Origin: Thermoplasmatota archaeon
GTDB lineage: Archaea > Thermoplasmatota > Penumbrarchaeia > Penumbrarchaeales > Penumbrarchaeaceae
DNA length: 13,314 bases
Direction of reading: 5' to 3'
Assembly (NCBI GenBank): GCA_030600725.1
Contig: JAUVLN010000027.1
Location: forward strand, 1-13,314
The notes beneath the pieces were generated by a model that saw only the letters and a program-made list of their open reading frames with translations, did no database searches and was not told the origin of the DNA. A program made the translations under genes and the position numbers. Of the stretch, positions 1-6,052 are shown piece by piece (the stretch's first letter is position 1; the number at the start of each line of letters is the position of its first letter).

Positions 1-56
1 AAAGTAACATTTCTTGATGGCATAATATCACAATCATAGGTAAATGGATACATTGG
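1..56. other. AT-rich stretch with no recognisable feature
   Basis: I see no open frame, tandem repeat or strong palindrome here. It lies upstream of the promoter of the putative structured RNA and may be the tail of an intergenic region that starts outside the window. Confidence 0.4.
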
Positions 57-68
57 TATTTAAATGTA
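57..68 (+). promoter_or_regulatory. Archaeal TATA-box promoter for the structured RNA
   Basis: The string TATTTAAATG in an AT-rich context matches the archaeal TATA-box pattern. Transcription normally starts about 25 nt downstream of the box centre, here near 84-90. That is where the 5' strand of the closing helix of the predicted RNA begins (T84). The promoter and the fold were found independently and agree. No start codon with a good downstream frame follows, so the transcript is probably non-coding. The start site is inferred. Confidence 0.5.
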
Positions 69-83
69 TATTTTCTTAGGAAC

Positions 84-297
84 TCCCCCTCTCTTGGTTT
101 TTGAAAATTTGGGTCGAACGAGCAAATATACCTATTTGCGAGCAAGACGAGTTTCACTCGTCTGTGCGTAGTGAGCCGTTTAGAATGTGTTATGCCAGGT
201 TGCGTAGCAACCGAGTATCCGGGTTTCCCGGTGCTTCGATAAACGAAGCCAAGCCCTGGTATTTGTGGTTCAGGTCACCCGACGCACAGGAGGGGGA
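84..297 (+). ncRNA. Candidate structured non-coding RNA, class unknown
   Basis: The stretch folds into nested and sequential helices. Closing helix P1 pairs 84-92 with 289-297 (9 bp, one G-U). P2 pairs 163-169 with 282-288 (7 bp) and abuts P1, so the two could stack; 171-174 with 275-278 may extend it. Between P1 and P2 are hairpins 122-128/133-139 (7 bp, 4-nt loop) and 146-152/156-162 (7 bp, 3-nt loop). Inside P2, helix 192-199/255-262 (8 bp, one G-U) encloses hairpins 198-203/207-212 (its two GG bases compete with the enclosing helix), 219-223/227-231 and 233-238/244-249. An archaeal TATA box sits about 25 nt before the 5' end, and the downstream gene is convergent. I do not see the conserved cores of RNase P RNA or SRP RNA, nor a tRNA. 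A transposon-associated guide RNA (OMEGA/HEARO type) is only a guess, as no nuclease gene is in view. The fold is seen; the RNA status is inference. Confidence 0.55.
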
Positions 298-315
298 AAT
301 TAGGAATTTTAACAA

Positions 316-1062
316 CTACCGCGATCCGAAGTAATTGTCCGCCTCTTTGTACGAATCCAGCGATCCAACGTCGAACCACCTGCCGGGGAAGGACCAGGCG
401 TACACGGGCCTCCTCTCCACCAGATATGTGATGAAATGGCCCAATGCATCGGGTTTCCCCCCCTCATCGAGGTACCTGACGATCATCCCGATCGTCTCCC
501 CCCTGAATATGTAATATGCCGTTGCCGCCAGTGTTGAGGGGGGATCCGCGGGTTTCTCCACGAAGCGTTCTATGATGTTTTCCTTGTCTATCCCGACTAT
601 CCCGTAGAGCGAGGCCTTCTCCCTCTCCAGTACGTCGTAGACCGCCACAATATCCTTCCCCTGCTTCCGGAAGGCCTCCAGCGCATCCAGGTGCGAGAAC
701 TCGAAGAGGTTGTCCCCTCCGATTATCATCGTATCGTTCGACAGCTGTTTCTCCCTGATCAGGTAGCCCAGCCCGCCGACCGAACCCAGCTTCTGCCCCT
801 CCTCGAGGGTGGGCTCGATCATGAGCTCCAGATCGGCATCAGGATAGTAACTCCTTATGAGATCCCGGAACTGCTCCTCGAAGGCCCTGTTGGTCGAGAT
901 GAATATTCGACCTATCTCATCCAGCTCCAGCAGCGGTTCGATGGTGTGGCAGAGCATGGGCCTGCCCGCGATATCCAGAAGGTGCTTGGGCCTATCCTTC
1001 GTGAGGGGCCACATCCTCTTTGCGAAACCGCCTGCCAGTATTATCACGTCCACTTTTCTCAT
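316..1062 (-). CDS. Sugar-phosphate nucleotidyltransferase (NTP_transferase family)
   Basis: This 248-aa protein has the nucleotidyltransferase fold that joins a sugar-1-phosphate to an NTP, releasing pyrophosphate, to make NDP-sugars for glycans or glycolipids. The N-terminal signature is at residues 8-27 (ILAGGFAKRMWPLTKDRPKH), a variant of GxGTRxxPLTxxxPK with F-A-K in place of G-T. The metal-binding aspartate is in GGDN (D117). VEKP (K170) and the second metal aspartate in WFDVGS (D231) are also present. The length matches a catalytic domain alone, with no left-handed beta-helix acyltransferase tail. The sugar and base cannot be read from sequence; glucose-1-P or mannose-1-P are typical. 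The ATG overlaps the stop of the upstream phosphatase gene by 4 nt (ATGA), so the two are probably translationally coupled. A second, GalU-type enzyme is encoded elsewhere in the window, so this one probably serves a different sugar. Confidence 0.85.
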   Translation of the reverse strand: MRKVDVIILAGGFAKRMWPLTKDRPKHLLDIAGRPMLCHTIEPLLELDEIGRIFISTNRAFEEQFRDLIRSYYPDADLELMIEPTLEEGQKLGSVGGLGYLIREKQLSNDTMIIGGDNLFEFSHLDALEAFRKQGKDIVAVYDVLEREKASLYGIVGIDKENIIERFVEKPADPPSTLAATAYYIFRGETIGMIVRYLDEGGKPDALGHFITYLVERRPVYAWSFPGRWFDVGSLDSYKEADNYFGSR

Positions 1063-1550
1063 GGCCTATCACCCTTTCTCACTCTGAACCCTTCCACTTT
1101 TTTCAACTGCGCATTGCTCTCAACGGACCCCACCCTCCTCTCCCTGACGTGGGATACCGCGCCATTGGGGTCCATGCCGTGATAGATCAGGTACATTGAT
1201 ATCAGGGACCCCGTCCGGCCGACACCCGCAGCACAGTGAACCATGACAACCCCCCTCTTCATGATACGGTCCATGAGATCGATGCCCTCCAGGGCCTGTT
1301 CGTCGGTGAGGGGGTGCATGTCCGTGACCGGGATATGCCTGTACTCCAATCCCGATGAGGCGATCCATTCCTCCGGCCAGGGGCGGCAGGTGAGGTTGAT
1401 GCATCCGACAACACCCTCCTCCTCTTTCAGGTAGCGGAGGTAATCAAGGGATACCGGGTAGATGGAGGCGAGGATCCTCCCCTCGACGATGACATCATAC
1501 GTTCCCACATTGCGGAAAGGGTTCTGGATCGAGAACTCATGGGGGTCCAT
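1059..1550 (-). CDS. Dual-specificity protein phosphatase family protein
   Basis: This 163-aa cysteine phosphatase has the Cx5R loop at residues 105-114 (HCAAGVGRTG, nucleophile C106, phosphate-binding R112). A probable general acid, D77, lies in the loop PVTDMHP about 30 residues earlier. The size and single domain match small archaeal dual-specificity or atypical phosphatases, which act on phosphotyrosine/phosphoserine or on small phosphorylated molecules. I chose ATG 1550 because the family domain begins just after it and a TATA-like element (ACTTATAG on the minus strand, near 1577) lies about 27 nt upstream, giving a leaderless mRNA. The open frame continues upstream to 2135, but that part lies opposite the radical SAM gene. 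The 4-nt overlap with the nucleotidyltransferase suggests a joint role, for instance dephosphorylating an intermediate in sugar activation or regulating it; this is inference. Confidence 0.85.
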   Translation of the reverse strand: MDPHEFSIQNPFRNVGTYDVIVEGRILASIYPVSLDYLRYLKEEEGVVGCINLTCRPWPEEWIASSGLEYRHIPVTDMHPLTDEQALEGIDLMDRIMKRGVVMVHCAAGVGRTGSLISMYLIYHGMDPNGAVSHVRERRVGSVESNAQLKKVEGFRVRKGDRP

Positions 1551-1572
1551 TGGGCCCTTAAAATTGGTATCA

Positions 1573-1611
1573 ACTATAAGTAAGTGCCCCGGTCGGGGAA
1601 AAGGATTTATT
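1573..1611. promoter_or_regulatory. Divergent promoter pair with central GC palindrome
   Basis: Two TATA-like elements point away from each other: CTTATAG on minus (centre about 1577) and ATTTATT on plus (1605-1611). Each lies about 27 nt from the start codon of its gene (ATG 1550 on minus, TTG 1635 on plus), so both mRNAs would be leaderless. Midway is a perfect inverted repeat, CCCCG-GT-CGGGG (1587-1598), placed where a bound regulator could touch both TFB recognition elements. The plus strand also has a purine-rich BRE-like run (GGGGAAAA) before its TATA box. The operator role is inference. Confidence 0.5.
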
Positions 1612-1634
1612 CCCGTAACAGATAGATCGGCCCC

Positions 1635-2483
1635 TTGAATCGAAGGATAGACGTATTCGTTCCCGGAACCGGGTATCCCTCCCTCTCCACGACGGGAGCG
1701 GCATGCATGCTCAACTGCGCCCACTGCAACGGACACTACCTGAAAGGTATGGTGGACGTTTCCGGCCCGGGCTCCCTCCTCGAATTCGGTATGGAACTTG
1801 AGAGGAGGGGAGGGAAGGGGTTCCTTCTCTCGGGGGGATGTGATAGAAAAGGGAAGGTGATGATCTCCGATGCTATTCTGGAGCAGATATCGCAGTTGAA
1901 AGAGGCGACAACACTGTCGATAAACGTCCATCCTGGCCTGGTGGGCCCTGATTCGGCCAGGGCCCTCGGGGAAGCCGGTGTCGATACCGCCTCCTTCGAT
2001 GTGATCCAGGACGGGGATACAATTTCCGAGGTCCTGGGGATCGATGCGTCTCCCGGGGATTATAAAAGCTCCTACCTGCACCTCGTCGATGCCGGGATCA
2101 GGGTGGTCCCCCACGTCCTGGCGGGGCTCTATCACGGGCAGCTCAGGGGCGAGAGGGCGTCAATCGACCTGATATCCGGTTTCGGTCCAGATACGGCGGT
2201 CCTGATCACGCTGATACCGACCAGAGGCACCAGGATGGAGAAGGATAGTCCACTCCCCGAAACCGAACTGATAGGATTGGCAGAATACATGGTTTCGAAA
2301 CTGAACGGCTCCTTGATGCTGGGATGCATGAGGCCGAGGGGTTATGATGCATTGGAGGTACGCTCCCTGGAGGCCGGTTTCTCCGGAATAGTATCTCCAA
2401 AGAGGAGGACACTGGAATATATCCGGGGAAGGGGATGGGAGGTAACCAGACACGACCTCTGCTGTGCGGTATTACCGCCGTAG
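1635..2483 (+). CDS. Radical SAM domain protein, function unassigned
   Basis: This 282-aa protein has a radical SAM CX3CX2C motif close to the N-terminus (C24, C28, C31, in CMLNCAHC) that would hold a [4Fe-4S] cluster and cleave S-adenosylmethionine. A glycine-rich strand LLSGGCD (residues 64-70) sits where the family has its SAM-binding GGE-like motif. The C-terminus has a vicinal cysteine pair (C276-C277), a possible further cluster or substrate ligand. Length and early motif resemble BioB/LipS-like archaeal radical SAM enzymes (the latter insert sulfur to make lipoate), but I cannot confirm this assignment. The TTG start is forced: an in-frame stop lies at 1623-1625, the next ATG falls inside the cysteine motif, and the TATA box implies a leaderless message beginning at about 1634. 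The gene stands alone, divergent from the phosphatase operon. Confidence 0.8.
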   Translation: MNRRIDVFVPGTGYPSLSTTGAACMLNCAHCNGHYLKGMVDVSGPGSLLEFGMELERRGGKGFLLSGGCDRKGKVMISDAILEQISQLKEATTLSINVHPGLVGPDSARALGEAGVDTASFDVIQDGDTISEVLGIDASPGDYKSSYLHLVDAGIRVVPHVLAGLYHGQLRGERASIDLISGFGPDTAVLITLIPTRGTRMEKDSPLPETELIGLAEYMVSKLNGSLMLGCMRPRGYDALEVRSLEAGFSGIVSPKRRTLEYIRGRGWEVTRHDLCCAVLPP

Positions 2484-2513
2484 GGGGCTTCGATTCACCC
2501 GTTTTCGCCTTTG

Positions 2514-2534
2514 GATTGGTTTAAGTATCCAATC
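2514..2534 (+). promoter_or_regulatory. Promoter with TATA box inside an inverted repeat
   Basis: GATTGG (2514-2519) and CCAATC (2529-2534) form a perfect 6-bp inverted repeat enclosing the TATA-like TTTAAGTAT (2520-2528). A protein bound to the repeat would block TBP, so this looks like a repressible promoter for the 507-aa membrane protein. A second, weaker TATA-like string (TTATACT, near 2541-2546) lies about 26 nt before the GTG start and could drive a leaderless transcript instead. Confidence 0.45.
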
Positions 2535-2568
2535 GTTCATTATACTGTGGTAAATCGTTAAGTACAGG

Positions 2569-4092
2569 GTGGAGATGATGAGGACCTATCCGCTGTTCGA
2601 CCCCAAGATCTATTCGATATCCATCTTCAAGTTGAAGGAGGGTGAGGACGGAAAGGTCCAGAAGATCGTACAGAACCTTTTCCTCAAGAGAAAGGACGTC
2701 AAGTTAAACATCACGAAGAAGGAAAAATGGTCGGTTGTCGAGATAGCGATGGATATCCAGAGGGGAGGTCCCGTTATCGTGGAGGTCACCCCGGACCTCT
2801 TCAAGATCCAGTACGACAACATCAAGCTGTTGAGCAGGTCCCTGAAGGATGCGCTTGCTTCATTCATCGTCAAGGACTGCGGGCACTACAATTTCAACCT
2901 GATGGCATGCGGAAGCAGGGATGACGTCTGGATGCATAATTACTCCACCGTGAGCCTGCTGATGGACAATGATGATGACGGCCCCTTCGTCGGAGTGGAG
3001 GCGTCAACCCCTCAGGAGAACCTCTTCCAGACCAACATCGCCTATCTCAACAGGATCATGAACAGGAAGGGCGGCGTCCTCATAAACTCCCTGAAACACA
3101 ACAAAATAGGTGCATCCCTATTCGTTCTGGGGGCCATGGATCAGAGGACGGAACGAAGCTTCCCGACCGATTTCCTGCTCCAGCTTGATATATCCCAACT
3201 CGGGGACCGGAAAAGCTATTCCAGCAATCAATTCCCTCTAATCAACCACAGCCCCTATTCCACTCCGCCAAAGAGCGATAAGGACGCCTACCTGGAGAAA
3301 CAGGAATACCTGATCAACCTCCTGGCGATCAAGGCCAAACTGATCGACCTTCTGCTGGCCCGATGTAATACAATGGAGATCCTTGACGGAGAATATGCCT
3401 ATATCAAGAAGAGGGGTAATTTCCTCAAGGATGACATCTTCGACCTTCAGAACAGGATCAACTCGCACATGAAGGTGTACATGCCCGACAGAAAAGGTAA
3501 AAAGAAGGATTCCGATTTCCTCGATAGGGAGAGCTATGATAACGAGAAGGAGCTTCTCACCACCGCGTCGATAAGGTTCACCCTGATATCCGAGGTGGAG
3601 CACCGCATCATGAGGATCAGGTCGCTGATGAATGGGATGAAGGGTGATGTCCGTGATATGGGCAACCAGCTCGCCATGAAGGGCGAGGCCTCCATGACGG
3701 ATATGAACCCCTATTCCGTCGGCGACCATCTTATAGGGGACCTGGATGACATGGAGGGCTACATGACGTCTCTATCCGGCGAACTGACCCATTCCAGGGA
3801 CATCCTCTCATCCACGATCGACGTGCTTCGCGCTTTCATAGACACGAGACAGAGGGAGTCCTCCGAGGAGATGAGCAGATTGATGAACCTCCTCTTCCTG
3901 GTGTTCGCCTGTATCGGGTTGGCCGATGCCCTGGGCAATTTCGTGGTCTTTGCGATGGAGTACTACTTCTTCCACGAAAAGAACATATATCAGGCGGTCC
4001 AGCCCGCCCTGGCAAGCCTGTTCCTGACCTTCTTGCCCCTTGCCGTGGGAGTTGTATTCATACTGATCTACTTCAAGAAGAAGAGGAGATAG
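2569..4092 (+). CDS. Uncharacterised membrane protein with CorA-like architecture
   Basis: I do not recognise this 507-aa family. Three regions are visible: an alpha/beta-looking N-terminal part (about residues 1-225); a long charged, mostly helical and probably coiled-coil part (about 238-435); and two C-terminal transmembrane helices (about 440-464 and 479-501) joined by a short loop of about 14 residues, ending in a basic tail KKKRR. Soluble domain, long helical stalk, two membrane helices and a basic tail is the layout of CorA-type Mg2+ channels. The Gly-Met-Asn motif that ends the first CorA helix is missing, so transport is not supported by residues. An acidic run DNDDDG lies at 133-138. 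There is no signal peptide; the bulk should be cytoplasmic. Starts GTG 2569, ATG 2575 and ATG 2578 are all in frame, with SD-like GGTGG nearby; I give the longest. The gene precedes top6B but has its own promoter. Confidence 0.75.
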   Translation: MEMMRTYPLFDPKIYSISIFKLKEGEDGKVQKIVQNLFLKRKDVKLNITKKEKWSVVEIAMDIQRGGPVIVEVTPDLFKIQYDNIKLLSRSLKDALASFIVKDCGHYNFNLMACGSRDDVWMHNYSTVSLLMDNDDDGPFVGVEASTPQENLFQTNIAYLNRIMNRKGGVLINSLKHNKIGASLFVLGAMDQRTERSFPTDFLLQLDISQLGDRKSYSSNQFPLINHSPYSTPPKSDKDAYLEKQEYLINLLAIKAKLIDLLLARCNTMEILDGEYAYIKKRGNFLKDDIFDLQNRINSHMKVYMPDRKGKKKDSDFLDRESYDNEKELLTTASIRFTLISEVEHRIMRIRSLMNGMKGDVRDMGNQLAMKGEASMTDMNPYSVGDHLIGDLDDMEGYMTSLSGELTHSRDILSSTIDVLRAFIDTRQRESSEEMSRLMNLLFLVFACIGLADALGNFVVFAMEYYFFHEKNIYQAVQPALASLFLTFLPLAVGVVFILIYFKKKRR

Positions 4093-4120
4093 TGGGTTCT
4101 TTCGGATACCCCATGACCCC

Positions 4121-4129
4121 TTTTTAAAT
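4121..4129 (+). promoter_or_regulatory. TATA-box promoter for the top6 operon
   Basis: TTTTTAAAT lies 46 nt before the top6B start. Transcription would begin near 4150, leaving a leader of about 25 nt that contains the SD site at 4163-4168. It suggests top6B and top6A are transcribed separately from the membrane protein upstream. The T-run could also help end upstream transcripts. Confidence 0.5.
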
Positions 4130-4162
4130 CGCTCTCCCCGATAACCCATATCAAGTTTTTCC

Positions 4163-4168
4163 GGAGGA
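4163..4168 (+). promoter_or_regulatory. Shine-Dalgarno site deciding the GTG start of top6B
   Basis: GGAGGA lies 6 nt before GTG 4175, at ideal spacing, and favours that start over the in-frame ATG at 4199, which has no such site. Confidence 0.6.
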
Positions 4169-4174
4169 CCAAAG

Positions 4175-6037
4175 GTGCCGCAGCCGTATGCAGAGACGAT
4201 GGCGAAGAGCCAGAAGGAGATATCCATATCGGATTTCTTCGCCAAGAACAGACAGATCCTGGGATTCGACAATCCGTCAAAGGCGATGCTGGTCTCGGTA
4301 AAGGAGGCCGTGGACAACTCGCTCGATGCCTGTGAGGAGGCGGGTATCCTTCCCACGATATACGTCAGGATATCAAGGACCGATAACAAGGATCGGTTTC
4401 ACCTCCTTGTCAGGGACAACGGCCCCGGCATCGTGAAGAAGCAGATAGCATCGGTATTCGGACGGCTGCTGTACGGTTCCAGGTTCTACGCGATAAGGCA
4501 ATCCAGGGGTCAGCAGGGTATAGGGATATCGGCGGTGGTCCTCTACAGCCAATTGACCACCGGCAAACCCGCGATAGTGACCTCCAAGATAAGCGATGAC
4601 CACCCCTGCCACCGAATGGAGGTCCAGATAAACACCAAGAACAACCGGCCGCAGATGATCTCCAGCGAGGTCGTGCTCTGGGAACACCATCACGGCACCC
4701 AGATCGAGGTGGAGATAGTGGGGAGGTACCACAAGGAGAAGAGGCAGTCCGTGTACGAGTATCTCAAATCGACGGCGATCGTAAACCCCCACGTTGAGAT
4801 AATATTCAAGGACCCTGACGGGATGATACATACATTTCAGAGGGTGGTAGATAAGCTCCCGCTTCCCGCACAGGAGATAAAACCCCATCCGCACGGGATC
4901 GAGCTGGGCGTCCTCAAGAACATGCTGGCATATTCGGAATCGAGGAAGATGACCTCATTCCTGACCACCGAGTTCTGCAGGATCTCCCCCCGCGGGGCCC
5001 GTGAGATACTGGGGAGGGCATCCATCTCGGAGAAGAAGAACCCCAGGAGGTTGAACCTGGATGAGATCCTGGTACTCTACGATGTATTCAACCAGATGAA
5101 GTTCATGTCCCCCCCCACGGACTGCCTTTCACCAATAGGCGACCTGTTGATAAGAAAGGGCCTGAAAAAGGAGATAGACTCCAAGTTCGCCCATACGGTC
5201 ACAAGGGACCCCAGGGTCTACCGCGGCACCCCCTTCCAGGTGGAGGCGGGCATCATATACGGAGGAGAACTTCCCGCGGGAGACACCGTGAAGATCCTTC
5301 GATTCGCGAATCGGGTGCCCCTCCTGTATCAACAGGGGGGCTGTGTGATGACACATGCCGTCGAGAGGATAAACTGGAGGCCTTACGGCATGGAACAGAG
5401 GGGTGGAAAGGGGATCCCGGCGGGTCCGGCGATGATCCTTGTGCATATCGCATCCACGAACGCCCCGTTCACATCCGAATCCAAGGAGGCCGTGGCGGAT
5501 GTGGACGAGATCCTCGATGAGGTCGGCAGGGCCCTGATGGAGTGCGGGAGGAAGGTGAAGTCCCATATCAACAAGAAGGTAAAGCTCAAGAAGGTGTCCG
5601 AGAAGTACTCCATAATCAAGGACATCCTTCCCGAGATAGCGAAGAAGAGCTCCGAGATAATCGGCAAGCCCAATCCGCCGCTGGACGGCGTCATCACCAA
5701 GATAATGAACGTGACCGTGATAGATAGCGGGATCATATACCATGAGGAGGGAGGGGAGAAGTTCACGGAGGTCACCATAAAGGTGCAGAACTACACCCAG
5801 AAGACCAAGAAGTTCAGGCTCTTCGTGAAGGTCCCCAATGGACTGATACAGGGTATCTTCCCCGAGAGGAACAGGATGAAGAGTGGGATCATCGAATGGG
5901 AGATCGGGCCCATAGAGCCTGCCAGATCGGTACGCCTCGGCTTCACCATCCTGGGACTTGACAGGGCCGACTATGACGATGTGGACGTTTACCACTCCCA
6001 CCTGACCGGTGAGGTGATCGGGGCGGACCCCCTGTGA
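4175..6037 (+). CDS. top6B: DNA topoisomerase VI subunit B
   Basis: This is the 620-aa ATPase subunit of the type IIB topoisomerase, which with subunit A passes one DNA duplex through another to relax supercoils and decatenate chromosomes. The GHKL (Bergerat) ATPase shows the N box E44-A-V-D-N48-S-L-D-A, the G1 box D81-N-G-P-G and the G2 lid R111-G-Q-Q-G-I-G. A helix-two-turn-helix region follows (about 235-310), then the transducer domain (about 315-470), where K437 in TSESKEA is the probable switch lysine that contacts ATP. The C-terminal part from about 505 has beta-rich, Ig-like character, as in euryarchaeal long forms. Length is normal for that form. GTG 4175 is supported by an SD site 6 nt upstream. 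The top6A start lies 15 nt after the stop, indicating an operon and equal production of the two subunits in the A2B2 complex. Confidence 0.97.
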   Translation: MPQPYAETMAKSQKEISISDFFAKNRQILGFDNPSKAMLVSVKEAVDNSLDACEEAGILPTIYVRISRTDNKDRFHLLVRDNGPGIVKKQIASVFGRLLYGSRFYAIRQSRGQQGIGISAVVLYSQLTTGKPAIVTSKISDDHPCHRMEVQINTKNNRPQMISSEVVLWEHHHGTQIEVEIVGRYHKEKRQSVYEYLKSTAIVNPHVEIIFKDPDGMIHTFQRVVDKLPLPAQEIKPHPHGIELGVLKNMLAYSESRKMTSFLTTEFCRISPRGAREILGRASISEKKNPRRLNLDEILVLYDVFNQMKFMSPPTDCLSPIGDLLIRKGLKKEIDSKFAHTVTRDPRVYRGTPFQVEAGIIYGGELPAGDTVKILRFANRVPLLYQQGGCVMTHAVERINWRPYGMEQRGGKGIPAGPAMILVHIASTNAPFTSESKEAVADVDEILDEVGRALMECGRKVKSHINKKVKLKKVSEKYSIIKDILPEIAKKSSEIIGKPNPPLDGVITKIMNVTVIDSGIIYHEEGGEKFTEVTIKVQNYTQKTKKFRLFVKVPNGLIQGIFPERNRMKSGIIEWEIGPIEPARSVRLGFTILGLDRADYDDVDVYHSHLTGEVIGADPL

Positions 6038-6052
6038 GATGAGGTGATGATG

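Noticed and set aside
84..297. RNase P RNA, SRP RNA or tRNA as the identity of the structured RNA
   Set aside because: I could not find the conserved RNase P core strings, the SRP helix 8 loop pattern, or a cloverleaf with a T-arm; the domain order also differs.
101..334. 77-codon plus-strand frame over the structured RNA
   Set aside because: It starts inside the predicted transcript without an SD site, has no protein-like domain, runs through all the hairpins, and overlaps the end of the convergent nucleotidyltransferase gene.
1551..2135. N-terminal extension of the phosphatase frame
   Set aside because: It lies antisense to the radical SAM gene, has no domain character, and crosses both promoters; the family domain and TATA spacing support the start at 1550.
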